From: Methylobacterium aquaticum
GTDB lineage: Bacteria > Pseudomonadota > Alphaproteobacteria > Rhizobiales > Beijerinckiaceae
Length of the DNA: 64,000 nucleotides
NCBI RefSeq assembly: GCF_016804325.1
Contig: NZ_CP043627.1
Location: 6,221,501-6,285,500, forward strand
Direction: 5' to 3'
The number at the start of each line of letters is the position of its first letter. Positions within the stretch are counted from its first letter, which is position 1. The position numbers and the translations under genes are program-made. The notes below the pieces were generated by a model. That model was given only the letters and a program-made list of their open reading frames with translations. It searched no databases and had not been told where the DNA came from. This document shows positions 46,247-58,097 of the stretch, piece after piece.

Positions 46247-47161
46247 CTATTCCGGCTTGAGTCCCGAGCGCGCCTCGAGTTCCTGCAACGTCCGGCGCGC
46301 CACGCTGGCGCCGGGCAGGCGGCGCTCGCGCTCGAAGCGGGCGAGCGCCGCGCGGGTGCCCGGACCGGCGATGCCGTCGACGGCGAGCGGGCCGTAGCCG
46401 AGCTTGATCAGGGCGCGCTGCGCGTAGGCGACCGCCTTGTCGGGCTTTGCCCCCGGCACCGGTGCCGCGTGGAGCGCCGAGGCCTTGACCGCCTCCTCGG
46501 CCCGCGCCTCCCGGACCGGCGCATGACTCGCCTTCGCGGAGGCGGCCTTCGCCGCGGTGTCCCTGGCAGGCCTCTCCTTAGGCACCGGGTCCCTGGCGGA
46601 GGCTTCCTTCACCGGTGCCGGCTTCGCGGTCCTCGCGGGGGCGGATTTCGGGCCGACCGAGGCGGTGGTGTGATCCTCGCCCCGGATCAGCGCGCCGATC
46701 CCGTCGGGCTTTCCCGCCCGTGGGGCGGCTTCTCCGGAAGCCCGTTGCCCCGTCTCGTCCGGTGCGCGGGCCCCATCGTTCGAGGCCCGGGCCGACGCCG
46801 CGGAAGCGGCCTTGTCGGCTGCCAGCGTGTCGGCGGGTGCGGACGAGGGCGGGGCCTTGGCGAACAGGGGCGCCGGGTGGCGCCCGGTCTGGAAGCTCAG
46901 CGCATTCGCCGCCACCGCCGCCACCGCCCCGAGGACGAGGAGGCCGCCGACGATGCCGGCCGGATGGCGCAGGATCCGGTCGGCCCGGACCCGCAATCGA
47001 TCGAGGGGGCCGGCGGGGCGCGGAATGGGCCGCGGCGCACGCGGCGCCCGGGGGGCCGGCCGGGCGCGCGGCGCCGGGCGCGCCTCTGCGGTCAGCGCCA
47101 GGTCGGGATCGGATCGCCGGGCTGCTGCCTCGGCGGGTTTCCGGGCCGGCGCCTCGGACAT
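46247..47161 (-). CDS. Membrane-anchored peptidoglycan-binding protein
   Basis: A 304-residue protein. The cytoplasmic N-terminus is very rich in Pro/Arg/Ala, with one membrane helix (IVGGLLVLGAVAAVAANAL) at about 108-127 and a low-complexity Ala/Lys linker. The C-terminal 60 residues (YAQRALIKLGYGPLAVDGIAG then TRAALARFERERRL) form a PG_binding_1 domain. ATG 47161 has GAAGGAG close by; the longer frame to 47281 lacks one. It is likely an envelope structural or regulatory protein; its partners are not evident. Confidence 0.82.
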   Translation of the reverse strand: MSEAPARKPAEAAARRSDPDLALTAEARPAPRARPAPRAPRAPRPIPRPAGPLDRLRVRADRILRHPAGIVGGLLVLGAVAAVAANALSFQTGRHPAPLFAKAPPSSAPADTLAADKAASAASARASNDGARAPDETGQRASGEAAPRAGKPDGIGALIRGEDHTTASVGPKSAPARTAKPAPVKEASARDPVPKERPARDTAAKAASAKASHAPVREARAEEAVKASALHAAPVPGAKPDKAVAYAQRALIKLGYGPLAVDGIAGPGTRAALARFERERRLPGASVARRTLQELEARSGLKPE

Positions 47162-47282
47162 CGCATCTCCTTCCGGCGTTGGGCGGTCCGGCTTGAGCCG
47201 GGCCGCCTTCGATCGGTCACCTGTCGATGTCCCCCCCTTGGTGCGGACCAGGGAGGGACGGGTCGTGGGCTGATCGGTCACG

Positions 47283-49124
<1,842 letters not shown>

Positions 49125-49271
49125 ACCGCCACGCCAGCGCGGGAGACCTCGCGGCCCCGGCGCCCCTACACTGCGAACTGACCAAACCCTCGCAGAGCCG
49201 GCTTAAACGAACGTTAGAGCGCGCCGAGCCCGGGAATCTTGTCCCCCGATCCCTTCGGCGCGGGCACGACC

Positions 49272-49502
49272 TTACCCGGTCATGGCCTCCGCCTCGTACC
49301 CGGCGCGGCCGAGGGCCTGGGCCACCTCGAGGGCCTGGGCGTCGGTGACGATCGCGACCCGGCCCGCCGGGAGGTCCACGCTCACCTGCGCCGCCGGGTC
49401 GAGGCGCTGGACCGCCTTCGTCACCGCCGCGACGCAGCCCTGGCAGGTCATCCCCTCGACCTTCATCAGCAGCTCCATCCGTTCGCCGGACCGATCCGTC
49501 AT
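49272..49502 (-). CDS. Heavy-metal-associated (copper chaperone CopZ-like) protein
   Basis: A 76-residue HMA domain: KVEGMTCQGCVAAVTKAVQR with Cys20 and Cys23 binding Cu(I), then DLPAGRVAIVTDAQ and LGRAGYEAEAM. GGGAGAG precedes ATG 49502. A copper chaperone usually sits beside a Cu-ATPase; none is here, so it may serve one elsewhere. Confidence 0.88.
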   Translation of the reverse strand: MTDRSGERMELLMKVEGMTCQGCVAAVTKAVQRLDPAAQVSVDLPAGRVAIVTDAQALEVAQALGRAGYEAEAMTG

Positions 49503-49698
49503 CTTGACTCTCCCTTCCGCTGCGACGCACCAGGGCCGCGCAAGCCATCTCGGGTATTGCGGCATTCCGGACAAGGGTCCCGCGAAATCCGTGGGCAGCC
49601 CGAGGCGGCGTCTTGCGGGTATTCGGCACCTCGGCGACAACCGGGGAAGCTGGATTTCGCGGAACCCGGCCTGTCCTCGACGCGTAAGAGGAATCGCG

Positions 49699-51341
49699 AT
49701 GGCCCTCGTCACCGGCCGGCGCGCCGGCGGGTGGTCGGTGGGCCGGATTGCCCTCAGTCTCTCCATCCTCCTGGCGAGCGGGATCTGTCTCGCCGTCGCC
49801 TTCCTGTCCGCGCCCCTGCTGGGGGCCGTGGCCGGCGCGGCGCTGGCGGCGGCGGGCCTCGGGGGCCTGGCGACCGCCCTGGCCTGGCGCCGCGCCGCTC
49901 GCCTCGCCCGCCAGGTCGAGACGCTGTCGGCTGAGATCGACGGGCTGTCGCGCCGCCTGCTGACCCTGGAGCAGCGGGAGGCGCCGGCCGCGCCGGTGGC
50001 GAACCTGGAGAGCGGCCTGTCCGAGGTCACGGCCGAGATCGGCCTCCTCGGCGGCATCGTGCGCGAACTCGCCATGGCGGTGGCGGCCCAGGACGAGGAC
50101 CTGATCCGCCTCAAGGACGGGCCGTCCGCCGGATTGCCGCCCGTCGCACCGGCCCAGGCCCAGGCCCCGCAGGCGATGCAGGCCCCACCGGTGATGCAGG
50201 CCCCGCAGGCCCCCGGGCGATGCAGCCTCCGCCGCCGATGCAGGCCGCGCCGGCACAGGCCGCCTCCGTCCCGTATCCGCCGGCGGCTCCCTATGGGGCG
50301 GTCCCGATGCCGCAGCCCCATGCCGCGGCCCCGTCCTTCACGCCCCCGCCGGCGGCGCCGCGCTCGCCGCAGGCCGCGCCGTCCTGGCAGGCCGAGCCCG
50401 CCCCCTCGCCCGTCCCGAGCCCGACGTCCATGCCGGCGTCGGCCCCCTGGGCCTCCGACCCGATCCTGCCGCGGGACGTGGTTCCGGCGCAGCGCCGGGC
50501 CTTCGTGCCCGAGCCCGCCCCCGAGGCCCGGCCGGAGGCCGAGATCCTCGCCGCCCTGACCGACGGCCTCGAGGTCTACCTGCAGCCGATCGTCAGCCTG
50601 CCGCAGCGCAAGGTAGCGTTCTACGAGGCCCTGGCGCGCCTGCGCGTCGGCGAGGCCCTCCTGTCCCCGCCAGACTTCGTGCGGGTGCTGGAGCGGCACG
50701 GCCGCACCACCGAGCTCGACCGGCTGATGCTCGCCCGGGTGACGGCGATCGGCCAGCACCTCGCCTCCCGCGGCAGCGAGACGCCGGTGGCCTACGCCCT
50801 GTCGCCGGGCTCGCTGTTCGAGCCGGGCTTCCTGCGGGCGGTCGGCCGCCTGATCGACCTGCATCCCGAACTCGCCGGCCGGCTGATCCTGGCCCTGCCG
50901 CAGCGCAGCTGGCGCAGCCTCGACGCCGAGCAGGCGAGTGCGCTCCGCTCCCTGCGCGACCGGATCGGGCTCGCCGTCGACCGGGTCGAGGATCCGCGCG
51001 TCGACGCCGCGGCCCTGGCCTCCTGCGGGGCGAGCTACGCCAAGGTCGGCGTCGAGATGCTGCTGAGCGAGCACGGCGCGGCGGTCGCCCTCGGGCTCGC
51101 CCGGTCGGGGATCCGGCTGGTGGCGGAGGATGTCGAGCGCGAGACCGACGTGCCCGACCTGATCGACCTCGACCTGCCCCTGGCGCAGGGCACGGTGTTC
51201 TCGCCGCCCCGCGTGGTGCGGCCCGAGGTGCTCTCGCCCCCCGCCCCGCCCGCCCCCGAGCCCGAGCCGACCCCGCCGGCCGACGACCCGCAGCCGCCGG
51301 TGCGCCGCGCCTTCCGGGATGTGCTGCGCAGAGCCGTCTGA
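49699..51341 (+). pseudogene. Degenerate EAL-domain membrane protein, frame broken once
   Basis: The N-terminal part (49699 to about 50213) has two membrane helices (SLSILLASGICLAVAFLSA; VAGAALAAAGLGGLATALA), a coiled coil (QVETLSAEIDGLSRRLLTLE) and a Pro/Ala/Gln linker. The frame then shifts by one base at the CCCCCGGG run (50210-50217) and continues from 50220 with the rest of the linker and an EAL-like domain (LQPIVSLPQRKVAFYEALARL). The catalytic DDFG is replaced by DRVEDP, so it is probably not an active c-di-GMP phosphodiesterase. With one base restored it is a single protein of about 547 residues. Confidence 0.82.
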
Positions 51342-51415
51342 CGGGTGACGAAGCGGTAGCGGCGACCGTTCCTTCCGCCTAGCATCGGGGACCCTTTCAG
51401 CAAAAAAGGCCCCCG

Positions 51416-53092
51416 ATGTCGGATCTCATCGCCCGCCGGATCGCCCAAGGCGCGGGCCGCGAACCCGCCGACCTGGTGATTCGCGGCGCCCGCCTCCTCG
51501 ACCTCGTCACCGGCGAGCTGGTGGAGACCGACATCGCGGTCTGCGGCGACACGGTGGTGGGGACCTATGGCCGCTACGAGGGCGCCCGGGTGATCGAGGC
51601 GGAGGGGCGCATCGCCGTCCCGGGCTTCATCGACACCCATCTCCACATCGAATCCTCGCTGATCACCCCGCACGAATTCGACCGCTGCGTGCTGCCGCAC
51701 GGGGTCACGACAGTGATCTGGGACCCGCACGAACTCGCCAACGTGCTCGGCAAGGCCGCCTTCGACTACGCGCTCGCCGCCTCGGGCGAGACGATCATGG
51801 ACATCCGGGTCCAGCTCTCCTCCTGCGTGCCGGCGACCGACCTCGAGACCTCCGGCGCGCGGATCGAGGCGGACGATCTCGCGGCCTATCGCGACCATCC
51901 CCGGTCGCTCGGCCTGGCCGAGTTCATGAACTTCCCCGGCGTGGTCGCGACCGATCCCGGCTGCATGGCCAAGCTCGCGGCCTTCGCCGGGCGCCATGTC
52001 GACGGTCACGCCCCGCTCCTGTCGGGGAATGCGCTCAACGCCTACGCGGCCGCCGGCATCCGCACCGACCACGAGGCGACGAGCGCCGAGGAGGCGCTGG
52101 AGAAGATCCGCAAGGGCATGACCGTGCTGATCCGCGAGGGCTCGGTCTCGAAGGACCTGCACGCCCTGGCCCCCCTCCTCACCGAGCGGACGGCGCCGTT
52201 CCTCGCCTTCTGCACCGACGACCGCAATCCCCTCGACATCGCCGAGGAAGGCCATCTCGACCACCTGATCCGCACCGCGATTCGGCTTGGCGTGCCGCCT
52301 TTGGCCGCCTACCGCGCCGCCTCGCTCAGCGCGGCCGGCGCCTTCGGGCTCGCCGACCGCGGCATGATCGCGCCGGGCAAGCGGGCCGACATCGTGCTCC
52401 TCGACGATCTGGAGGCCTGCACGGTCTCCGCCGTATTCTCGGCCGGCCGCCTCGTCGACGAGGCCCTGTTTTCCACCCGCAGCATCACGCCACCCCCGGG
52501 CCGCGACAGCGTGCGGGCGGAGCCGGTGACCGCCGCCGACCTCGCCGTGCCGGCCCCCCTGGGCGAAACCTCGGTGATCGGCGTGGTGCCGGGCCGGATC
52601 ATCACCGAGCACCTGCGCCTGACGCTGGCCGGCGTGCCGGATCCGACCCAGGACGTGGCGATGGTGGCGGTGGTGGCGCGCCACGGCACGCGCAGCATCG
52701 GGCGCGGCCTGGTGCGGGGCTTCGGGCTCACCCGCGGCGCCATCGCCTCCTCGGTCGGGCATGACAGCCACAATCTCTGCGTCGTCGGCGCCGATCCGGC
52801 CGCCATGGCGCGGGCGATCGACCGCCTGATCGACCTGCAGGGCGGCTTCGTGGTGGCGGACGAGACCGGCATCCTGGCCGAACTGGCGCTGCCGATCGCC
52901 GGGCTGATGAGCGACTGGACCTTCGAGGTGGTGCGCGACGCCCTGCCGCCCCTGCGCGAGGCCGCCCGCCGGCTCGGCTGCACCCTGCCCGAGCCGTTCC
53001 TGCAGGTCGCCTTCCTGCCGCTGCCGGTGATCCCGCACCTGAAGATCACCGATCGCGGCCTCGTCGACGTCGACCGGATGGCGATCCTGTAA
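51416..53092 (+). CDS. ade: Adenine deaminase
   Basis: Amidohydrolase converting adenine to hypoxanthine in purine salvage. [19 protein letters not shown] gives the metal-binding His pair, with [38 protein letters not shown] for the metal-binding Asp, and C-terminal [11 protein letters not shown]. It is 558 residues, typical of Ade. It starts at ATG 51416 after a short gap from the EAL gene. Confidence 0.94.
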   Translation: MSDLIARRIAQGAGREPADLVIRGARLLDLVTGELVETDIAVCGDTVVGTYGRYEGARVIEAEGRIAVPGFIDTHLHIESSLITPHEFDRCVLPHGVTTVIWDPHELANVLGKAAFDYALAASGETIMDIRVQLSSCVPATDLETSGARIEADDLAAYRDHPRSLGLAEFMNFPGVVATDPGCMAKLAAFAGRHVDGHAPLLSGNALNAYAAAGIRTDHEATSAEEALEKIRKGMTVLIREGSVSKDLHALAPLLTERTAPFLAFCTDDRNPLDIAEEGHLDHLIRTAIRLGVPPLAAYRAASLSAAGAFGLADRGMIAPGKRADIVLLDDLEACTVSAVFSAGRLVDEALFSTRSITPPPGRDSVRAEPVTAADLAVPAPLGETSVIGVVPGRIITEHLRLTLAGVPDPTQDVAMVAVVARHGTRSIGRGLVRGFGLTRGAIASSVGHDSHNLCVVGADPAAMARAIDRLIDLQGGFVVADETGILAELALPIAGLMSDWTFEVVRDALPPLREAARRLGCTLPEPFLQVAFLPLPVIPHLKITDRGLVDVDRMAIL

Positions 53093-53194
53093 ACGATTTC
53101 AGGCAAATCCGTGCAGGGCGTTGCGTTCGGGACGATCCGCCTTTAGGTCCGGGGGAATTGTCTGCTGCGATGCAGCACGAGCGAGGCGGGCGAG

Positions 53195-54100
53195 ATGGCC
53201 GAGATGATCCGCGCAGCGCATCCGGGCGAGGTCGCGATCCTGGACGGGATCGCCGACGTCGCGTCCGGCTTCGACCTGATCCTGTGCGACATCTGGGGCG
53301 TGCTGCATGACGGCATGCACGCCCACCGGGGTGCGGGCGAGGCGCTGACGCGATTCCGCGCCCTGCCGGGGCCCCGCCCGCGCCGGGTGGTGCTGCTCTC
53401 GAACGCGCCGCGGCCGGGGCATTCGGTGCAGGGGCTGCTCGACGGGTTCGGCGTGCCGCGCACCGCCTACGACGCCATCGTCACCTCGGGCGACCTCACC
53501 CGCCGGCTGCTGGCGGAGCGGGCGGCGGCGCCGGTGCATCATCTCGGGCCCGACCGCGACCTGCCGATCTTCGACGGGCTCGACCTCGCCCGCGGCGGGC
53601 CGGAGGACGCCGCCCACGTCGTCGTCACCGGCCTCCTCGACGACGAGGTCGAGACGGCGGCGGATTACCGCGCCGTGCTCGAGCCCTGGGCCGCCCGCGG
53701 CGTGACCCTGATCTGCGCCAATCCCGATCTCGTGGTCGAGCGCGGCAAGCGGCTGATCCAATGCGCGGGCGCCGTCGCGGCGCTCTACGAGGAGATGGGC
53801 GGCGCGGTAGTCTATGCCGGCAAGCCGCACGTCCCGGTCTACGAGGCGGCGCTCGCGACGGCGGAAGGCCTCGACGGCGGCGCTCCCCTCCCCCGCGAGC
53901 GGGTGCTCGCCATCGGCGACGCGATCCGCACCGACATCACCGGCGCCCGGGCCTTCGGCGTCGCCTCGCTGCTGGTGGCGCGCGGCATCCATGCCGAAGA
54001 ACTCGGCGTCGCGGCGGGCGCGCCGATCGGCGACATCGCCCACTGGCTCGAAGCGCAGACCGTGCATCCGGACGGCGTGATCGACCTGCTGCGCTGGTAG
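53195..54100 (+). CDS. HAD-superfamily phosphatase (NagD-like, IIA)
   Basis: A 301-residue protein. Motif I is FDLILCDIWGVLHDG (Asp nucleophile), motif II VLLSNAPRP, motif III GKPHVPVYEAAL and motif IV AIGDAIRTDITGA. The order and cap placement fit class IIA HAD phosphatases (TIGR01459-type) common in alphaproteobacteria, with unknown substrate, probably a small phosphate ester. It is downstream of ade with no coupling. Confidence 0.88.
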   Translation: MAEMIRAAHPGEVAILDGIADVASGFDLILCDIWGVLHDGMHAHRGAGEALTRFRALPGPRPRRVVLLSNAPRPGHSVQGLLDGFGVPRTAYDAIVTSGDLTRRLLAERAAAPVHHLGPDRDLPIFDGLDLARGGPEDAAHVVVTGLLDDEVETAADYRAVLEPWAARGVTLICANPDLVVERGKRLIQCAGAVAALYEEMGGAVVYAGKPHVPVYEAALATAEGLDGGAPLPRERVLAIGDAIRTDITGARAFGVASLLVARGIHAEELGVAAGAPIGDIAHWLEAQTVHPDGVIDLLRW

Positions 54101-54163
54101 CGACGGCGAAAGACCGGGGCGCGCCAATCCGCATCCCGGTTTGGCCCCTCGGTCGACGGGCCG

Positions 54164-54775
54164 TCAGGAGAACAGGGCGTCGATCGCGTCCTGCGGGGTC
54201 GCCGGGCCCTTGAGCTGCGGGCCATTGAGCAGGAGCCGCTCGGCGCGGGCCTTGCGGCGGGCCTCCTCCGGGTCGTGCTCGGCCTCGCCGTCGCGCACGT
54301 TCACCACGGTGGAGAACTGCGACAGGCGCTTCTCGAGCTGGCCCAGGGCCTCCACGACCTTCGAGATGCGCTGGCCGGTAATGTCCTGGAAGGTGCAGGC
54401 CTCGAAGATGTCGCCGACATGCGCCTCGACCTGGCGGCGGTACTCGGGGAGGGTCTTGGCCTCGATGGCCATCATCGCCTCGGCCGATTCCATGATCCGG
54501 TTGGTGGCGCTCGCGGTGGCGGCGACGACGCTGCCGAGCTCGTCATGCGCCATCGGGATGCGGTCGCGGGTCAGCTCCTGGGCGCGCAACGCCGCGATGC
54601 CCCGCTTGAGCTTGGTGATGTAGTCGGCGATCTCGAGCAGCTCGCTCACCGGGATCGTCTTGTCCGCCGGTTCGGCCTTGGTCGCGCGAGCCACGGGCGC
54701 TTGACCTCCGGATCCCTGGCCTCCGAGCAGCCGGTTGAGAGCGGATCGCGGCCCCGCCGTCATATGCCTGAGCAT
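54164..54775 (-). CDS. cheZ: Chemotaxis phosphatase CheZ
   Basis: A 203-residue helical protein that removes phosphate from CheY-P. The active motif TFQDITGQRISKVVEAL gives Asp131 and Gln135. The C-terminus ends PQDAIDALFS, like the CheY-docking tail of CheZ. GGGAGGG lies before ATG 54775; the frame to 54850 lacks support. It lies downstream of cheY on the same strand, 198 bp apart. Confidence 0.88.
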   Translation of the reverse strand: MLRHMTAGPRSALNRLLGGQGSGGQAPVARATKAEPADKTIPVSELLEIADYITKLKRGIAALRAQELTRDRIPMAHDELGSVVAATASATNRIMESAEAMMAIEAKTLPEYRRQVEAHVGDIFEACTFQDITGQRISKVVEALGQLEKRLSQFSTVVNVRDGEAEHDPEEARRKARAERLLLNGPQLKGPATPQDAIDALFS

Positions 54776-54973
54776 GTGATCCCTCCCCGCGCGTGGGTTG
54801 TTCTCGGATCGGATGTCCCGGGTGGCGCTCCGGGTGTGGGTCTTCTGCATTCAGGCCCCCTCGCACCGGTATGGAAGCCCGGCGATCCGGCGCGGGATGC
54901 GCGGCAGGCCCACCGGACCTGGCCGCCCGATCCCGCGCCCGAGAGATGCCGCCCCGTCACCGAGCCGGCAGGA

Positions 54974-55357
54974 TCACGCGCCGCAGACCGCCTCGATCTT
55001 GGTCTTCAGCGTCTGGGCGTTGAACGGCTTCACGATGTAGTTGTTCACGCCAGCCTTCTTCGCGGCGATGACGTTCTCGGTCTTCGACTCGGCGGTGACC
55101 ATGATGAACGGCGTGGTGCGCAGGGCGTCGTCGGCCCGGACGTGGCGCAGCAGCTCGTAACCGGTCATCGGCTCCATGTTCCAGTCGGAGATGACGAGAC
55201 CGTACTTCTTGTTCTTCAGCTTCGCGAGGGCGCCGGTGCCGTCGGAGGCATCGTCGACGTCTTCGAAGCCGAGCTGCTTCAGCAGGTTGCGGATGATGCG
55301 GACCATCGTCTGGTAATCATCCACGACGAGGATCGGCATGCCGAGGTCGAGTGCCAT
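54974..55357 (-). CDS. cheY: Response regulator CheY
   Basis: A 127-residue single receiver domain. Acidic pair Asp13-Asp14, phosphorylation site Asp58 in GLVISDWNMEPMTGYELL, Thr88 and Lys110 in NNYIVKPFNA. It controls the flagellar motor switch and pairs with cheZ downstream. Its text is the alphaproteobacterial CheY type (ILVVDDYQTMVRIIRNLL). Confidence 0.93.
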   Translation of the reverse strand: MALDLGMPILVVDDYQTMVRIIRNLLKQLGFEDVDDASDGTGALAKLKNKKYGLVISDWNMEPMTGYELLRHVRADDALRTTPFIMVTAESKTENVIAAKKAGVNNYIVKPFNAQTLKTKIEAVCGA

Positions 55358-55664
55358 GGCTTACGGCTCCGTTCGCGGGCGCGACGCATCCCCGTGCGCG
55401 ACGAACCCCGCTTGGATCATCAGGGGAAGCGCCGGGTGGCGCTTCTGGTCTAGGCTTGTACATCCACCCCCCTTGAGAAGCGGTTAACCCGCCGGCACGC
55501 GGTTCGACCCGCCTTCGACCGTCCCACGACCGCGTCCTGCGCCTCTCCTGATCTCTTGCCGGCGCCCCGCGCCTCGCGCGGGTGCGGCTTGACCCACGGG
55601 GCGGATTTCGACAGGGTCCGGCCGCCTTCGACAGAGCCCCTGCCTCCTTATCCAAGGACCCTTG
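55358..55664. other. Intergenic stretch between cheY and ribF
   Basis: No gene seen. It should hold the divergent promoters of cheY and ribF. AAGGACCCTTG just before ribF is the ribosome site. Confidence 0.5.
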
Positions 55665-56660
55665 ATGCCGCGCGACGAGACTGCCCCGCGCCCCGTCGTG
55701 TCGCCCTTCCCGGTCCATCGCGACGGCGAGCCGGTGCCGGACTCCTTGCGCGGCGCGGTCGCGGCGCTCGGCAATTTCGACGGCATTCACCAGGGCCACC
55801 GTGCGCTGATCGCGGCGGTGCGGGAGATGGCGGCCTCGCGCGGGCGGCCGAGCGCCGTCGTCACCTTCGAGCCGCATCCCCGCGCCTTCTTCTCTCCCGA
55901 GACGGCGATGTTCCGCCTCACCGGCGAGGGCGAGAAGCTGGCGGTGCTGCGCCGGCTCGGCATCGACGGCGCCTTCGTGCGCCGGTTCGACGCGGGCCTC
56001 GCCGGGACCGGAGCCGCCGCCTTCGTGGCCGACACCCTGAAGGGCGAGCTTGGCCTGTCGGGCGTCGTGATCGGCCACGATTTCCATTTCGGCCGCGGCC
56101 GCGAGGGCACGCCGGCGATGCTGGAGGCGCTCTGCGCCGAGAACGGCCTCGCCTGTCGGATCGTCCCGGCGGTGGCGGCGGGCGGCGGCGAGGCGCCGGT
56201 CTCGTCGAGCGCGATCCGCGCGGCCCTGGAGGCCGGCGACATCGCCACCGCCAACCACCTGCTGGGCTACCGCTGGTTCGTCGAGGGCGAGGTGCGCCAC
56301 GGCGACAAGCGCGGCCGCACCCTCGGCTTCCCGACCGCCAACGTCGCGCTCGACGCCTGCGCGCTCGCCCACGGCATCTACGCGGTCCGGGTCCGGCTGG
56401 CCGATGGCGGCATCCGCGACGGCGTGGCGAGCTACGGCCGCCGGCCGACCTTCGACGACGGCGCGCCGCTCCTCGAGACCTATCTGTTCGACTTCTCCGG
56501 CGATCTCTACGGCCAGCGCATCGCGGTCGAGTTCGTCGGCTTCATCCGCGGCGAGGCGCGGTTCGACAGCGCGGACGCCCTGGTGGTGCAGATGCATGCG
56601 GACGCCGCCGAGGCGAAGCGGAGGCTCGCCGAGGATTGCACGCCCTCGATGCTGGGGTGA
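55665..56660 (+). CDS. ribF: Bifunctional riboflavin kinase/FAD synthetase
   Basis: Makes FMN and FAD. The N-terminal adenylyltransferase domain has LGNFDGIHQGHRALI (the HxGH-like loop), VVTFEPHPRAFF and GHDFHFGRGREG. The C-terminal kinase domain has GDKRGRTLGFPTANV and SYGRRPTFDDG. It has 331 residues. ATG 55665 follows a TTG at 55662; CAAGGA lies 6-11 bases before it. It usually lies near ileS and lspA, as it does here a little further on. Confidence 0.94.
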   Translation: MPRDETAPRPVVSPFPVHRDGEPVPDSLRGAVAALGNFDGIHQGHRALIAAVREMAASRGRPSAVVTFEPHPRAFFSPETAMFRLTGEGEKLAVLRRLGIDGAFVRRFDAGLAGTGAAAFVADTLKGELGLSGVVIGHDFHFGRGREGTPAMLEALCAENGLACRIVPAVAAGGGEAPVSSSAIRAALEAGDIATANHLLGYRWFVEGEVRHGDKRGRTLGFPTANVALDACALAHGIYAVRVRLADGGIRDGVASYGRRPTFDDGAPLLETYLFDFSGDLYGQRIAVEFVGFIRGEARFDSADALVVQMHADAAEAKRRLAEDCTPSMLG

Positions 56661-56683
56661 CCGGCCCGGGGTGAGGGCGCGGA

Positions 56684-56923
56684 CTATTCCGGAATGAATT
56701 CGCGGATCGGCGCCTCGGTGTCGGGGCTCTGCTCGCGCGGACGCTTCATCCGCCGCGTCGGGCCGCGCTCCTCGTCTGGGATCAGCAGCGGATCGGTCGG
56801 CGTAACGGATCCTGTAGCGTCGATGTCCTCCGGCACCGGCCGCGGCGGCGTGCGCGGCTCGCGGGCGAGAGCGGGGGTGGCGAGGAGCGCGGCGAGCGCG
56901 AGGGCGGGGAGCAGGATCCGCAT
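56684..56923 (-). CDS. Small exported protein
   Basis: A 79-residue protein with a clear signal peptide (MRILLPALALAALLATPALA, cleavage after ALA) and a short Pro/Arg/Glu-rich mature part with DATGSVTPTDPL. No domain recognised. It converges on ribF with a 23-bp gap. Confidence 0.62.
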   Translation of the reverse strand: MRILLPALALAALLATPALAREPRTPPRPVPEDIDATGSVTPTDPLLIPDEERGPTRRMKRPREQSPDTEAPIREFIPE

Positions 56924-57000
56924 GGCGACGCTCCGGATTCGATGAAGTCCTGGGTCAACCGCGCCACCCCGCGCCTCGTTCCAGTGGATCGACCCGGACG

Positions 57001-57612
57001 ATGATCGCCCTTCTCTCCGATCTCGGCCTGGCGATCACGCTGTTTGCCTCGACCAATCTCGACGATCTCTTCGTGTTGATCGGCTTCTTCTCCGATTCGC
57101 GCTACCGCCCGCGCCAGATCGCCATCGGTCAGGTCCTCGGCCTCGCCGCCCTGGTCCTGGCCTCGCTCGCCGGTGCGCTCCTGTCCCTGGTGGTGACTCC
57201 GGCCTGGCTCGGACTCACGGGTCTGGTGCCGATCGCGCTGGGCTCGTCCCGTCTCCTCGCCCTGCGCTCCGGCGCCGAGGACGAAGCGCCGGGCGAGCCT
57301 GCCGGGCTCGGCACCGTGCTGGCGGTCGCCGCCGTCACCGTTGCCAATGGCGGCGACAATATCGGCATCTACACGCCGGTCTTCGCCACCGCATCGGGCC
57401 CGCGCCTCCTCCTGATCGTCGCCGTCTTCGCCGCCATGGTCGCGCTCTGGCTCGGCCTCGCCCATTGGCTCGTGCATCATCCCGCCCTGGGCGCCCCGAT
57501 CCGCCGGATCGGCCGGGTGGCGACGCCGTTCGTCTTGATCGGGATCGGCGTGATGGTGCTGGTGGAGGCGGGGACGCTGTCGTGGGCTCCCGGGTGGGTT
57601 TCGGCGCGATGA
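57001..57612 (+). CDS. CadD-like cadmium resistance transporter family
   Basis: A 203-residue protein with about six membrane helices. FASTNLDDLFVLIGFF (charged pair in the first helix) and VTVANGGDNIGIYTPVF are the CadD family motifs, related to LysE-type exporters. The family exports cadmium or other cations in some bacteria; the substrate here is unproven. Confidence 0.82.
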   Translation: MIALLSDLGLAITLFASTNLDDLFVLIGFFSDSRYRPRQIAIGQVLGLAALVLASLAGALLSLVVTPAWLGLTGLVPIALGSSRLLALRSGAEDEAPGEPAGLGTVLAVAAVTVANGGDNIGIYTPVFATASGPRLLLIVAVFAAMVALWLGLAHWLVHHPALGAPIRRIGRVATPFVLIGIGVMVLVEAGTLSWAPGWVSAR

Positions 57613-57629
57613 GTGCGGGTCAACGGCGA

Positions 57630-58094
57630 TCAGTGATCGAGCGTCTGCCTCGGTGGATCGGCTGGCAGCGCCGCGAAGGGATCGAGCGCCGGCACACCCA
57701 GCGGGTTGAAATGTCGGAGGTTGCGGGTCAGCACTGTCCAGCCGTGGCATAGAGCCGTCGCGGCGATGGCGAGATCCGCCAGATCGGGCTCGCGGCCCTG
57801 CTCGCGCGTCAGGTCGATCAGACGGGCGATGTGCCGCGCCACGTCGAGATCGATCGGCACGATCCGTGTACCGTAGAGGTGCAGCAGAATTGTCAGCCAC
57901 TCCACCAGTCGGTCGGCCTTGCGGTGCGCACCCTGCCTGCGGCACTTCGCAATGCCGGCCTCAATCTCGGCGATGGTGATGACCGAGAGATACAGGCTGG
58001 CACTGGTGCGGTCCATCCAGGCGACGAGGCCAGACGCGGTGGCGACATTGGTCGGGGCGCCGGCAGAGACGACATTGGTATCGACGAGATACAC
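57630..58094 (-). CDS. vapC: PIN-domain toxin (VapC/FitB type)
   Basis: A 154-residue ribonuclease toxin. Acidic residues of the PIN site: YLVDTNVVS (Asp5), TIAEIEAGI (Glu43), PDLADLAIAATAL, and TRNLRHFNPLG at the end (the usual TRNxxDF has His here). It lies 3 bp after the antitoxin gene and shares its operon. Confidence 0.87.
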   Translation of the reverse strand: MYLVDTNVVSAGAPTNVATASGLVAWMDRTSASLYLSVITIAEIEAGIAKCRRQGAHRKADRLVEWLTILLHLYGTRIVPIDLDVARHIARLIDLTREQGREPDLADLAIAATALCHGWTVLTRNLRHFNPLGVPALDPFAALPADPPRQTLDH

Positions 58095-58097
58095 GCG

